NCBI GenBank assembly: GCA_028293725.1
Contig: JAQGOE010000065.1
Coordinates: 1-43,016 of the forward strand
From: Gammaproteobacteria bacterium
Lineage (GTDB): Bacteria; Pseudomonadota; Gammaproteobacteria; Steroidobacterales; Steroidobacteraceae
DNA: 43,016 nucleotides
Reading direction: 5' to 3'
The notes beneath the pieces are model-generated. The model searched no databases, was not told the origin of the DNA, and was given only the letters and a program-made list of their open reading frames with translations. Both the position numbers and the translations under genes were made by a program. This document shows, piece by piece, positions 28,597 to 37,064 of the stretch (position 1 is the stretch's first letter; the number at the start of each line of letters is the position of its first letter).

Positions 28597-29465
28597 TGGC
28601 AGCCGTCCCACAACTATCAGCTTTCGAAGACATCGAGACCCGCCCGGGCGGTAAGTCGATCCGGGGCACCCTGGTACGTTGGTCCTTCATTGGCCTGTCG
28701 CTACTATTCCTGGCTGCGCTGCTGCTCGCGCCCCTCGCGACAGTGATGGCGATGGCGCTCGAGAAGGGCATACACGCCTATCTCGCGAGCTTCGCGGATC
28801 CGGATACGGCCGCCGCCTTGAAACTCACGCTGATCACCGCGCTGGTCGTGGTACCCCTGAACACCGTGTTCGGCCTGGCTGCGTCCTGGGCCATCGCCAA
28901 GTTCGAATTCCGCGGCAAGAGCTTCCTGATCACCCTCATCGATCTGCCGCTGGCCATCTCTCCCGTGATCTCGGGTCTGATCTTCGTACTGCTCTTCGGA
29001 TTGCGCGGTTGGTTCGGACCCTGGTTTCAGGACCACGACATCAGCGTCATCTTCGCGCTCCCCGGAATCATTCTCGCGACCATGTTCGTGACCTTTCCCT
29101 ACGTGGCACGCGAGCTGATCCCTCTCATGCAACAGTTGGGCAACGACGAAGAGGAGGCCGCGATCACCCTCGGCGCCGGCGGCTGGCTCACGTTTTTCAG
29201 CGTGACCCTTCCCAAGGTCCGCTGGGGTCTCGTGTATGGCGTGATTCTCTGTAACGCCCGCGCGATGGGCGAATTCGGCGCGGTCTCGGTCGTGTCGGGA
29301 CACATCCGCGGGGTCACGAACACGATGCCCCTGCATATTGAAATTCTCTACAACGAATACAACTTCGTCGGCGCGTTCGCCGTGGCCTCCCTCCTCACCT
29401 TACTTGCCGTAGTGACCCTCGTCATCAAGACTCTGGTGGAACGGACAGGGTATCGGCGGCGGTAA
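28596..29465 (+). CDS. cysW: Sulfate ABC transporter permease CysW
   Basis: The second permease, 289 residues with about six membrane segments. Motifs: the transport fold begins near residue 30, LPLAISPVISGLIFVLLFG, the EAA loop NDEEEAAITLGAGGWLTFF, and ARAMGEFGAVSVVSGHIRG, the CysW counterpart of the CysT motif. The end has HIEILYNEYNFVGAFAVASLL. It starts at ATG 28596 inside the cysT TAA (TAATG) and is followed by a sensor kinase only 5 bases after its stop, so transporter and kinase are almost surely on one transcript. Confidence 0.95.
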   Translation: MAAVPQLSAFEDIETRPGGKSIRGTLVRWSFIGLSLLFLAALLLAPLATVMAMALEKGIHAYLASFADPDTAAALKLTLITALVVVPLNTVFGLAASWAIAKFEFRGKSFLITLIDLPLAISPVISGLIFVLLFGLRGWFGPWFQDHDISVIFALPGIILATMFVTFPYVARELIPLMQQLGNDEEEAAITLGAGGWLTFFSVTLPKVRWGLVYGVILCNARAMGEFGAVSVVSGHIRGVTNTMPLHIEILYNEYNFVGAFAVASLLTLLAVVTLVIKTLVERTGYRRR

Positions 29466-29470
29466 CCAGA

Positions 29471-31576
29471 ATGCTCGAGCGCCTAAAAAAGCTGTGGAGC
29501 ACGTTGTGGCCCGATCCGGGCAAGACGAGCCTCGGCTGGTGGCTCGTGGCAATCCATGTCGCGATCGTACTTCTCGTGGGTGGCGGCATTTCCTACTCCG
29601 CGATCGGGATGCTGCGTGACCTCGCGGACGATCAAGGAAAGGCCCGCGTACAACTGGCCGGCGCCATGGCGCGCGAGGATCTACGTCGGATGGTTGAGGA
29701 TGCAGGTACGGCCGCTCGGGTGCTGGCGGAACAGCCGACTCTGCAGCGTCTGTTGTCGCAGGGGCGCACTGATGCGATTCCGCCGATTCTCCGCCGTGCC
29801 TGCGAAACAGCCGGCATGGACGGTTGCTCCGTCTTCACGGGTACACAACTAACCACGCAGAGCGGCCCTCCGTTGGACTGGCAGGGCATCGTGACCGACA
29901 GCACGGAACAGGGAGCCACGTTCATGGCGCTCCCCTCGAACATCCGTACACCAGTGCTCGGTGCCTATGCGTCCCTCGGTGACACCGAGGGCTCTCGCGT
30001 CTTCGTCGTCCGTCTGTTGAATGACAAGCTCGCGCGTTCCTTGACGCAGCAGGTCGGGGTCGAAGTAAAGCTCATTGACTATCGCTCATTCACTAACGAC
30101 CCGGTCAACGCGTTTACGCCCCTTTATTCCGCCGCCCTCGCTGACGGCCGCTCTGCCGTTCAGCGAATCAACTCGCAAGGCGTCTACGCCTCCTGTGTGC
30201 CGATCTTCGCCTCGACCGGCGAAGCGATTGCTCTCATCGAAGTACTCCTGCCGACGGCGGCCATCGACACGTCATCGAGTCACCTCACCCACAAGCTACT
30301 CGTTACCGCTCTGATTCTCGCGGTGTTGGCGGTATTCGCCGGCGTGATTCTCAGCGAGTTGATCGCGGGGCCCGTGAAAGCGCTCACTGAAGCCGCCGTA
30401 CGCCTTGGGCAAGGGGATTTCTCGGCGTCCATCCCGCCGGGTGGCGCCGCCGAAGTCGGCGCTCTCGCCCGAACGATGGAAGATATGCGCCGTAACCTCG
30501 TCGATCTGACAGGTACTTTGCGCCGGCGGGAAGCCGAAGCGCAGGCCGTGCTCGGCGGCATCGTCGAGGGCGTGTACGCCGTCGACAAGGATCGGTTCAT
30601 CCGATACCTCAACCCGCAGGCCGCCCGGTTGTTGGGAGTAACTCCGGAGCAGGCGGTTGGGCGCTTCTGCGGCGACGTCCTCAAACCACGTAACGAAGAC
30701 GGACGCCGGCCCTGCGATTATCAATGCCCTATCCTGCAGGCTCGTGCCAACAACAGCGCCAAAGCGGTCGAGCATCTCCAGGCGGCGTCGACCGACGCGC
30801 GTACGACGGTCATCACGAGTTCCGGTATCGTCGACGGCCTGCAAGTGCAGGTCATTCGCGATGAGACGGAGCTCGAAGCCGTCCGCCGCGCACGCGATAC
30901 CGTGCTAGCAAACATCTCGCACGAGTTCCGAACACCGCTGGCGGCGCAGCTCGCCTCCATCGAACTCCTGCTGGAAGGCATGGAAACGTTGCAACCGGCG
31001 CAGCAGAAGGAACTCGTCCTGTCGCTCGAGCGCGGCGCGTTACGGTTGACGCGCCTCATCGACAATCTCCTCGAGAGCGTGCGCATCGAATCAGGACAGC
31101 TCAACATCCGTCACCAGAGTGTCGACCTCGCGGAGGTCATAGACGACGCTCAGGCTTTAATCGGCTCACTGCTCACGCTGCGTCGACAGACGCTGGAAGT
31201 GACGCTTCCGGAGAATCTGCCTTATATCGAGGGCGACCTGCCGCGCCTGACGCAGGTATTCGTGAACCTCCTGGCAAACGCCAACAAATTTGCTCCAGAA
31301 GACAGTATGGTGCGTATCGGCGCCGAGGCTGGCGACGGACACGTAATAGCGTGGGTCGAGGACGAGGGTCCTGGACCTGAGGCTGGCGAAAGTGAAGCGA
31401 TATTCGCGCGCTTTCAACGCGGGTCGGGAGAAGAGCCCGAACCCGGAGGCCTCGGTCTTGGTCTATGGATCGTGAAGTCGATCATCGATCGTCACACGGG
31501 CACGATCTCCATGGTGCGCACTGAGCAGGGGCGCACGAGATTCATCATTACACTGCCAACAGAGGTGACAGCATGA
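29471..31576 (+). CDS. Membrane sensor histidine kinase with Cache-like, HAMP and PAS domains
   Basis: A 701-residue kinase: first membrane helix (about 23-45), a periplasmic domain of about 225 residues resembling a Cache sensor with Cys111, Cys119 and Cys242, second helix (about 275-298), HAMP (about 300-350), cytoplasmic PAS (about 355-465), HisKA with His484 (ANISHEFRTPLA), and HATPase (FVNLLANANKFAPED; EDEGPGPE; GGLGLGLWIVKS). The PAS has three cysteines in a C400-x14-C415-x3-C419-P pattern, reminiscent of redox- or metal-responsive PAS domains. It begins 5 bases after cysW and overlaps the regulator gene by 4 bases. Presumably it senses a signal tied to sulfate uptake or redox; this is inference. 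Confidence 0.93.
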   Translation: MLERLKKLWSTLWPDPGKTSLGWWLVAIHVAIVLLVGGGISYSAIGMLRDLADDQGKARVQLAGAMAREDLRRMVEDAGTAARVLAEQPTLQRLLSQGRTDAIPPILRRACETAGMDGCSVFTGTQLTTQSGPPLDWQGIVTDSTEQGATFMALPSNIRTPVLGAYASLGDTEGSRVFVVRLLNDKLARSLTQQVGVEVKLIDYRSFTNDPVNAFTPLYSAALADGRSAVQRINSQGVYASCVPIFASTGEAIALIEVLLPTAAIDTSSSHLTHKLLVTALILAVLAVFAGVILSELIAGPVKALTEAAVRLGQGDFSASIPPGGAAEVGALARTMEDMRRNLVDLTGTLRRREAEAQAVLGGIVEGVYAVDKDRFIRYLNPQAARLLGVTPEQAVGRFCGDVLKPRNEDGRRPCDYQCPILQARANNSAKAVEHLQAASTDARTTVITSSGIVDGLQVQVIRDETELEAVRRARDTVLANISHEFRTPLAAQLASIELLLEGMETLQPAQQKELVLSLERGALRLTRLIDNLLESVRIESGQLNIRHQSVDLAEVIDDAQALIGSLLTLRRQTLEVTLPENLPYIEGDLPRLTQVFVNLLANANKFAPEDSMVRIGAEAGDGHVIAWVEDEGPGPEAGESEAIFARFQRGSGEEPEPGGLGLGLWIVKSIIDRHTGTISMVRTEQGRTRFIITLPTEVTA

Positions 31577-32247
31577 AGATGCTGATCGCCGATGACGATC
31601 GCGATCTGCGCGAGCTCATCGGATTTACGCTCACGCAGGCGGGTTATCTCGTCCTCAAGTCCGGCGACGGCCCGAGCGCGCTGCAGACGTTCGAGAACGA
31701 GTCGCCCGATCTGGTGGTACTCGATATCAACATGCCCGGCATGAGCGGCTTCCAGGTGTGCGAGGCGATCCGCAAGCGCTCACGCGTGCCGGTCATCATG
31801 CTGACCGTCCGCGGCGAAGAGGAGGACCTCGTCCGTGCGCTCGAGCTGGGAGCCGACGATTTTCTGACCAAGCCGTTCAGTCCGCGAACGCTGCTGGCCC
31901 GGATCAAGGCGCTCCTACGGCGCGCAGGGATGGAGAACGCAGCGCCCCTTGCGGCGGGCCGCATCACCCTCGACATCGAGGAGCACACCGTGCAAATCGC
32001 GCAGGCGGAGCCCGTGCGGCTCACGAAGCTTGAGCTTCGCCTGCTGCAGATGCTATTGGCGAACGCGGGGCACACCGTGAGCTCCGATCGGCTGCTCATC
32101 CAGGTCTGGGGTCACCGGAATTCCGGCGACCGCCAACTCCTCAAGCAGCTCGTGCACCGGCTGAGGCAGAAAATCGAGGTAGACCCCGCCACGCCCCAGC
32201 TTCTGCAAACGGCTTCGGGAGCGGGGTACAAGCTGGTGGTGGATTAG
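31573..32247 (+). CDS. OmpR/PhoB-type response regulator
   Basis: A 224-residue transcription regulator: receiver domain (1-118; acid pocket DDD at 8-10, phospho-acceptor Asp51 in LDINMPGMSG, Thr in MLTVRGEEED, Lys in TKPFSP) and winged-helix DNA-binding domain (about 128-222, with TKLELRLLQMLLANAGHTVS, QLLKQLVHRLRQKIE and TASGAGYKLV). Its ATG overlaps the kinase stop (ATGA), so the pair is a cognate two-component system. OmpR-family proteins bind direct repeats, which makes the repeats upstream of the transporter and of sbp candidate sites, though their 8-base period is shorter than usual. Confidence 0.95.
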   Translation: MKMLIADDDRDLRELIGFTLTQAGYLVLKSGDGPSALQTFENESPDLVVLDINMPGMSGFQVCEAIRKRSRVPVIMLTVRGEEEDLVRALELGADDFLTKPFSPRTLLARIKALLRRAGMENAAPLAAGRITLDIEEHTVQIAQAEPVRLTKLELRLLQMLLANAGHTVSSDRLLIQVWGHRNSGDRQLLKQLVHRLRQKIEVDPATPQLLQTASGAGYKLVVD

Positions 32248-32266
32248 GGCCCCGTCCTACAGCCCC

Positions 32267-32319
32267 GGTAACAAAATTACCCACGAGATGTCACCGTAGC
32301 GCTACTGGCTTGATATCAA
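32267..32319 (+). promoter_or_regulatory. Cluster of small palindromes upstream of the FAD-binding protein
   Basis: The 115 bases between the response regulator and the next gene contain three perfect dyads: GGTAA-CAAAA-TTACC (32267-32281), GTAGCGCTAC (32296-32305) and TTGATATCAA (32310-32319). A possible promoter is CTGGCT-N17-TAGTCT (-10 at 32328-32333), placing the last dyad in its spacer. This arrangement looks like a controlled promoter; the first dyad could also act as a weak RNA hairpin. No regulator is assigned. Confidence 0.4.
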
Positions 32320-32362
32320 TCTTCCGCTAGTCTGCCCTCACAGCAGCCACGGAAGATCGACC

Positions 32363-33802
32363 GTGACCCGTCTACCTCGAACCATTGTCATTGTGGGTGC
32401 CGGATTCAGCGGCGCCGCAGTCGCCATCAATCTCCTGCGGCTCTCCTACTGGAGGCCGTCTCGTATCGTGCTCGTGGAACGCGCCCCGCGCATGGCTCGC
32501 GGCGCCGCCTACGCTGAGCGGTCGCATCCCTACCTGTTGAATGTTCCCGCGGGGCGCATGTCCATGAATTCCAGCGATCCGTTGGAATTTCTGAAGTTCG
32601 CGCAGCGTCAGTTGCCCGACGCGACGGAGGACGATTTCCTGCCGCGCGCCCTGTACGGCGAATATCTCGAGTCTGTGCTTCTGGAGGCAGAGACTGCGTC
32701 ACCCGCTCACGTGCAGCTCCATAAGGTACGTGGCGAGGTCTGCGGAATCGAGCGTACAGGCGGCACATCGCCATTTCGCATCGAACTCGACGACGGGACT
32801 TCCTTTGTCGCTGACGATGTAGTGCTCGCGCTCGGCAATCCGCCTCCGGCCGACCTTCCAGGGACGCAGTCGTTACACGGATCTCCACCGTTGCATGGCT
32901 CTCCGCGTTACGTATCGGACCCCTGGAACTCGCCGCTCGCGTTGAAGGCAGGGGAGACGGCGCTCGTCATCGGCACAGGCCTCACCATGGCGGACACCGT
33001 CATCGCGGGAAGTGAAGCGGCGAACGACGGGGTGACCTTTCACGCTATCTCACGTCACGGGATGATCCCGCCTTCACAAACGGCATTCCGTCACGCTGCC
33101 GGCTGCGACGGCGACGACGCTACGCTGTTGCGCGCGGCTTCATTCTCAGCACGACGTCTACTTCACACGGTGCGCGAACTAACCGACGACGTGCAGCGCC
33201 GGGGTGGCGATTGGCGCGAAGCTATTACGCGCGTCCGGAACCTGGCACCCTCGTTGTGGCAGCGGCTACCGACTCGCGAGCGGAAACGATTCCTACGCCA
33301 CGCCCGTCCTTACTGGGACGTGCATCGACACCGGCTTCCCCAGCAGACGCTGGCAAAGCTCGATCAGTTGCAACGGGACGAGAAGCTCCATGTTCACGCC
33401 GGCCGCCTTCTGAATTTCGAGCTCGCCGGGGAGAAGATTCGCGTGAGCTGGCGCGCCCGCGGCAGCGATGAGATCCAGACGATGCTCGTCGACCGCGTAA
33501 TCAACTGCACCGGCGCCGACTACAACCCCACGCGTTCGCGCGATCCACTCATGCGCTCCCTGTTGGGTCAGGGCCTGGCGGCACCCGATACACTCGGATT
33601 GGGACTGCGAACCGGCACCCACGGCGCCGTCATCGACTCACGCAACCGCGTCGCGAGCAACCTGTATTACATCGGCCCCATGTTGCGGGCCGACCATTGG
33701 GAATGCACCGCGGCCCAGGAGTTGCGCGGCCACGCCGAACGCCTCGCCCACCACCTCGTAACACCCGCCGTAAAGCCGATGTTCGCGGTGCGCCGCGCCT
33801 GA
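32363..33802 (+). CDS. FAD/NAD(P)-binding protein (YdhS-like)
   Basis: A 479-residue cytoplasmic flavin-dependent protein of the NAD_binding_9 type. It begins with a dinucleotide-binding VIVGAGFSGAAVAINLL (about 9-25), continues with the family sequence HPYLLNVPAGRMSMNSSDPLEF, has the second dinucleotide fold around ALVIGTGLTMADTV (about 205), and ends with INCTGADYNP and SNLYYIGPMLRADHWECTA. It starts at GTG 32363, with GGAAG upstream (32351-32355). No reaction is known for close relatives that I can name; an oxidoreductase role near sulfate uptake is suggested only by context. Confidence 0.85.
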   Translation: MTRLPRTIVIVGAGFSGAAVAINLLRLSYWRPSRIVLVERAPRMARGAAYAERSHPYLLNVPAGRMSMNSSDPLEFLKFAQRQLPDATEDDFLPRALYGEYLESVLLEAETASPAHVQLHKVRGEVCGIERTGGTSPFRIELDDGTSFVADDVVLALGNPPPADLPGTQSLHGSPPLHGSPRYVSDPWNSPLALKAGETALVIGTGLTMADTVIAGSEAANDGVTFHAISRHGMIPPSQTAFRHAAGCDGDDATLLRAASFSARRLLHTVRELTDDVQRRGGDWREAITRVRNLAPSLWQRLPTRERKRFLRHARPYWDVHRHRLPQQTLAKLDQLQRDEKLHVHAGRLLNFELAGEKIRVSWRARGSDEIQTMLVDRVINCTGADYNPTRSRDPLMRSLLGQGLAAPDTLGLGLRTGTHGAVIDSRNRVASNLYYIGPMLRADHWECTAAQELRGHAERLAHHLVTPAVKPMFAVRRA

Positions 33803-33830
33803 CCCCAGCGCGACGTACTGGTGCACGCCG

Positions 33831-33850
33831 GCAAAAACCACGCTTTTTGC
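33831..33850. terminator. Hairpin between converging genes (first)
   Basis: A 7-bp perfect stem GCAAAAA / TTTTTGC with a 6-base loop, 29 bases after the FAD gene stop. The stem is AT-rich and followed by CCCCGGGGCG rather than T's, so it is a weak terminator on either strand; it may act with the second hairpin as a bidirectional end. Confidence 0.4.
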
Positions 33851-33897
33851 CCCGGGGCGCGTAGCCGGCCGCCAAATCGAAGTACGGCGCCCGTCCG

Positions 33898-33923
33898 CCG
33901 AAAGCGCCGCAGGCGACTTTCGG
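33898..33923. terminator. Hairpin between converging genes (second)
   Basis: Stem CCGAAAGCGCC / GGCG-A-CTTTCGG (7 bp outer plus 4 bp inner with one bulged A) and a 3-base loop, 8 bases past the sbp stop on the minus strand. No T-run follows on the minus strand. Likely the main transcript end for sbp. Confidence 0.45.
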
Positions 33924-33931
33924 CCAATAAA

Positions 33932-34978
33932 TCAGGGGGCATAAATCTGGTCGAACACGCCGCCCTCACCGAAGTGCTCCGGCTGCGCCTTCGCCCACCC
34001 TCCGAAGTCCGCGATAGTCGCAAGATTCAACTTCGGAAACCGATCGGCGTACTTCGCGGCGACTTCAGGATCTCGCGGTCGGTAGTAATTGCGAGCGATG
34101 ATCTCCTGCCCTTCTTTGCTGTACAGGTACTGCAGGTACGCCGTAGCCACTTCCCGCGTCCCCTTCCGCAGCACGACCTTGTCCACCACCGCGACCGGCG
34201 GCTCCGCGAGCACACTCACCGTGGGAACTACGATCTCCAGCTTGTCACTGCCTAACTGTTTGATCGCCAGAAACGCTTCGTTCTCCCAGGCAATCAACAC
34301 GTCCCCGAGCCCACGCTGCACAAATGTCGTCGTCGCACCGCGCGCGCCCGCATCGAGCACCGGGACATTCTTGTACAACTTGCGCACGAAATCCTTGGCC
34401 GTTGCGGCATTGCCGCCCGGTTGTTTCAGCGCCCAAGCCCACGCGGCCAGATAATTCCAACGCGCGCCGCCCGAGGTCTTCGGATTGGGCGTGATGACGG
34501 ATATACCCGGCTTGACGAGATCGCTCCAATCGCGAATTCCCTTGGGATTTCCCTTACGCACCAGGAAGACGATGGTCGACGTGTAGGGCGAGCTGTTATC
34601 CGGAAAGCGGCTCTGCCAGTTGATCGGCAGCAGCTTGCCCTGTCCCGCGATTGCGTCAATGTCAGCCGCAAGCGCCAGCGTCACAACATCGGCCTGCAAG
34701 CCATCGATGACCGCACGCGCCTGCCCGCCCGATCCCCCGTGAGACTGGTTGACGACGACATCCTGACCCGTCTTCGCCTTCCAGTATTTGACGAACGAGG
34801 CGTTATAGTCGACGTAGAACTCGCGTGTCGGATCGTACGAAACATTGCGGAGCGTCACCTCGGCAGCCGACGCAACGGACGCGCCAAACACCACTGCCCC
34901 AACGATCGCCGCCGCAGCAAAAGCCGCCATCCGCGGCAACACCAACGCCGCCCGCGGCAGCCACTTCGTAGATTTCAT
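33932..34978 (-). CDS. sbp: Periplasmic sulfate/thiosulfate-binding protein
   Basis: The binding protein that delivers sulfate or thiosulfate to CysT/CysW. The 348-residue precursor has an unusually long signal peptide (about 39 residues, cleavage after ASA), then [46 protein letters not shown], and the core [16 protein letters not shown], all characteristic of Sbp/CysP. It ends [12 protein letters not shown]. No lipobox cysteine. It lies on the strand opposite to its transporter genes, separated from them by the two-component genes and the FAD protein, and downstream of lipB with its own upstream region. Sbp versus CysP cannot be decided by eye. Confidence 0.95.
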   Translation of the reverse strand: MKSTKWLPRAALVLPRMAAFAAAAIVGAVVFGASVASAAEVTLRNVSYDPTREFYVDYNASFVKYWKAKTGQDVVVNQSHGGSGGQARAVIDGLQADVVTLALAADIDAIAGQGKLLPINWQSRFPDNSSPYTSTIVFLVRKGNPKGIRDWSDLVKPGISVITPNPKTSGGARWNYLAAWAWALKQPGGNAATAKDFVRKLYKNVPVLDAGARGATTTFVQRGLGDVLIAWENEAFLAIKQLGSDKLEIVVPTVSVLAEPPVAVVDKVVLRKGTREVATAYLQYLYSKEGQEIIARNYYRPRDPEVAAKYADRFPKLNLATIADFGGWAKAQPEHFGEGGVFDQIYAP

Positions 34979-35006
34979 CGAGTCCCACTCCGGTAAAACG
35001 GGCCTG

Positions 35007-35047
35007 ATTGTAGCCGGCCACCGGTAACAGAGGGGTTATGGCCTTAT
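35007..35047 (-). promoter_or_regulatory. Promoter and direct repeat upstream of sbp
   Basis: The minus strand has TACAAT (35012-35007), a good -10, without a recognisable -35. Twenty bases further upstream is ATAA-GGCC-ATAACCC (35047-35033), the same ATAA-N4-ATAACCC pattern found before the transporter ATPase. It is in the position of an activator site. The leader to the ATG (34978) would be about 20 bases. Confidence 0.5.
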
Positions 35048-35101
35048 GCCCGAAAGATAGTGGCGCCATGCCCGCGCGCCTTCCACCAGCGGGGGGCTCT
35101 G

Positions 35102-35839
35102 TCAGGAAAAGCCCAACGCCCGCATCAGGTGGGGCTCGAGCGCGTCAACCGCGACATCGACCGACGCCGGCCCAGCAAGGTCCGCGAACCGCGTCATTAG
35201 CAGACCCTCGTAACCACACGGGTTGATCCGCCCGAAGGGCTCCAGATCGAGGCTCACATTCACCGCGAGCCCGTGATAGCTCGCGCCCCGGCGAACACGG
35301 ATACCGACGCTCGCCAGCTTCCTGCCCTCAACGTAGACGCCGGGCGCGCTACGCCGAGCTTCTGCCGTCACTCCATACTCCGCCGCCAGATCGATGACAC
35401 TCCGCTCGAGCGCGGTCACCAGATCACGAATTCCCAACCCCGAGCGACGCAGATCGATGAGAGGATAAACCACGAGCTGCCCCGGCCCGTGATACGTCAC
35501 CTGCCCGCCGCGATCGATCTGCACCACCGGAATATCACCCGGCGCCAACACATGAGCAGCGCTGGCGTTCATGCCGAGCGTGAACACAGGCGGATGTTCG
35601 AGAAACCAGATCTCATCCGCCGTCGCCGGCCCGCGCTCATCTGTGAAGCGCTGCATCGCCCGCCAAGTCGGCTCGTACTCAACAAGCCCCAGCCGCCGGA
35701 TGACAGGCCGCGGGACATCACGTGGAATTTTATTCACACCCTGGCGGGGAACCTTACTCGACCGCGCGGCATCCGCGCTTCCTGTAGCGCTCTCGGCGCC
35801 GACACCCGGCTCGGCCACATTGATGCCGCTGTCGCTCAC
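35102..35839 (-). CDS. lipB: Octanoyl-ACP:protein octanoyltransferase
   Basis: Moves octanoate from acyl-carrier protein to lipoyl domains, the step before LipA. Conserved: EHPPVFTLGMNAS, DRGGQVTYHGPGQLVVYPL, the catalytic lysine in EGRKLASVGIRVRRG, FHG-like YHGLAVNV, and catalytic Cys in INPCGYEGL. I choose GTG 35839, 5 bases past the lipA stop, giving 245 residues with about 35 extra at the N-terminus (SDSGINVAEPGVGAESAT, low complexity). An in-frame GTG at 35737 would give 211 residues, matching the usual length, but has an SD too close. The frame upstream to 36097 lies inside lipA and is rejected. Confidence 0.92.
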   Translation of the reverse strand: MSDSGINVAEPGVGAESATGSADAARSSKVPRQGVNKIPRDVPRPVIRRLGLVEYEPTWRAMQRFTDERGPATADEIWFLEHPPVFTLGMNASAAHVLAPGDIPVVQIDRGGQVTYHGPGQLVVYPLIDLRRSGLGIRDLVTALERSVIDLAAEYGVTAEARRSAPGVYVEGRKLASVGIRVRRGASYHGLAVNVSLDLEPFGRINPCGYEGLLMTRFADLAGPASVDVAVDALEPHLMRALGFS

Positions 35840-35843
35840 CTCG

Positions 35844-36872
35844 TCACTTCGCCAGGCTGCGGTTATCCAACCCCGCATTGTTCCTGTTGAGCGCCTGCTC
35901 CGCCCGATAACTCGAACGCACCAACGGCCCGGACACACACTCCAGGAACCCCTTCGCCAACGCGCTCGCGCGAAAGCTATCGAATTCCTCTGGCGTGACG
36001 AACCGCTCGATCGGCAGGTGGTTGTGCGTCGGCCGCAGATACTGCCCCAGCGTAACGATATCCACCCCGACCGCGCGCAGATCATCGAGCGTCTCATCGA
36101 CCTCTTGCTCGGTCTCGCCCAGCCCCAACATCAAACTGCTCTTCGTCAGAACGCTCGGCTTATGACGCTTGGCATGCTCGAGCACGCGCAATGTCTGCTC
36201 ATAGCCGGCCCGCGGATCACGTACCGGATGCGTTAGCCTGCGGACCGTCTCTATATTCTGAGCGAACACCTCGAGCCCCGAGTCGACGACAACCTCCACA
36301 TCTTTCAGCACACCCTGAAAGTCAGGCGTCAGCGCCTCCACAGCCGTGTGCGGGTTACGCTCCTTGATGGCACGAATACACGCCGCGTAGTGCGCCGCGC
36401 CGCCATCTGCCAAATCGTCCCGATTCACGGAAGTCAGCACAATGTACTTGAGCTTCATCAACTCAACAGTGTGCGCCGCGTTCGCCGGCTCATCAGAGTC
36501 CAGCCAACCGCGCGGATTGCCCGTATCGACCGAGCAAAAGCGGCAGGCCCGTGTGCACACGGCGCCCATGAGCATGATGGTGGCGGTGCCGGCATTCCAG
36601 CACTCACCGATGTTCGGGCACTTCGCCTCCTCGCACACCGTCGCGAGCCGATGCTCCTTAACGATGGCTTTGACGCCCTGGAAGCCCGCGCCCGAAGGCG
36701 CCTTGGCCCTGAGCCAGGGCGGCTTGCCGGAAAGAGCAGTCCTGACGGTCGCGCCACCCTGCGCCTTGATGCCGTCACGAATAGCGGTAAACCCTTGCGG
36801 CGTAACGTATTTCTCGCCACTCCGCGCCCGCGCCACTTCCTCGACGACGGGGATATCTTTCAGATTGGCCAT
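35844..36872 (-). CDS. lipA: Lipoyl synthase, radical SAM
   Basis: Inserts two sulfurs into octanoyl groups, consuming its auxiliary iron-sulfur cluster. The 342-residue protein has the auxiliary cluster motif [12 protein letters not shown] (about 79-90) and the radical SAM motif CTRACRFC (about 105-112), then the C-terminal SSYRAEQ containing the serine that ligates the auxiliary cluster. The start [13 protein letters not shown] at ATG 36872 is chosen over the open frame to 36932. lipB follows 5 bases later on the same strand. Its sulfur demand fits the sulfate genes beyond lipB. Confidence 0.97.
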   Translation of the reverse strand: MANLKDIPVVEEVARARSGEKYVTPQGFTAIRDGIKAQGGATVRTALSGKPPWLRAKAPSGAGFQGVKAIVKEHRLATVCEEAKCPNIGECWNAGTATIMLMGAVCTRACRFCSVDTGNPRGWLDSDEPANAAHTVELMKLKYIVLTSVNRDDLADGGAAHYAACIRAIKERNPHTAVEALTPDFQGVLKDVEVVVDSGLEVFAQNIETVRRLTHPVRDPRAGYEQTLRVLEHAKRHKPSVLTKSSLMLGLGETEQEVDETLDDLRAVGVDIVTLGQYLRPTHNHLPIERFVTPEEFDSFRASALAKGFLECVSGPLVRSSYRAEQALNRNNAGLDNRSLAK

Positions 36873-36879
36873 GGCCTCT

Positions 36880-36885
36880 ATTGTA
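36880..36885 (-). promoter_or_regulatory. -10 element directly before lipA
   Basis: TACAAT (36885-36880, minus strand) sits 7 bases from the lipA ATG. If used, transcription would start at or next to the start codon, making the message leaderless or nearly so. The -35 (TTCGGT with an 18-base spacer) is poor. The 192 bases between lipA and the small gene at 37065 otherwise hold only C-rich sequence without a credible gene. Confidence 0.35.
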
Positions 36886-37064
36886 CGTCCAAACGCCCCG
36901 GGGACCGAATCGCGCCCTCCAACCCCCAGCAACCCAGCGCCCTCCAGGGAGTCCTCCCAGCGGCGCGCCGTTGCACCCCCACGCCCCCAGTGCCCAACCG
37001 CGCGCTCCTGGCGGCGAACCGCAGACCCAAGGGGCCGAATCAGGCTCCCGCCGTCCTCCCCCTC

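Noticed and set aside
33831..33923. CRISPR-like or REP array between the FAD gene and sbp
   Set aside because: Only two unrelated hairpins are present, with no repeated unit or regular spacing.
36873..37064. Gene in the C-rich gap between lipA and the small membrane protein
   Set aside because: Frames through it are out-of-frame extensions of shadows, Pro/Ala/Arg-rich, with no SD or motif.
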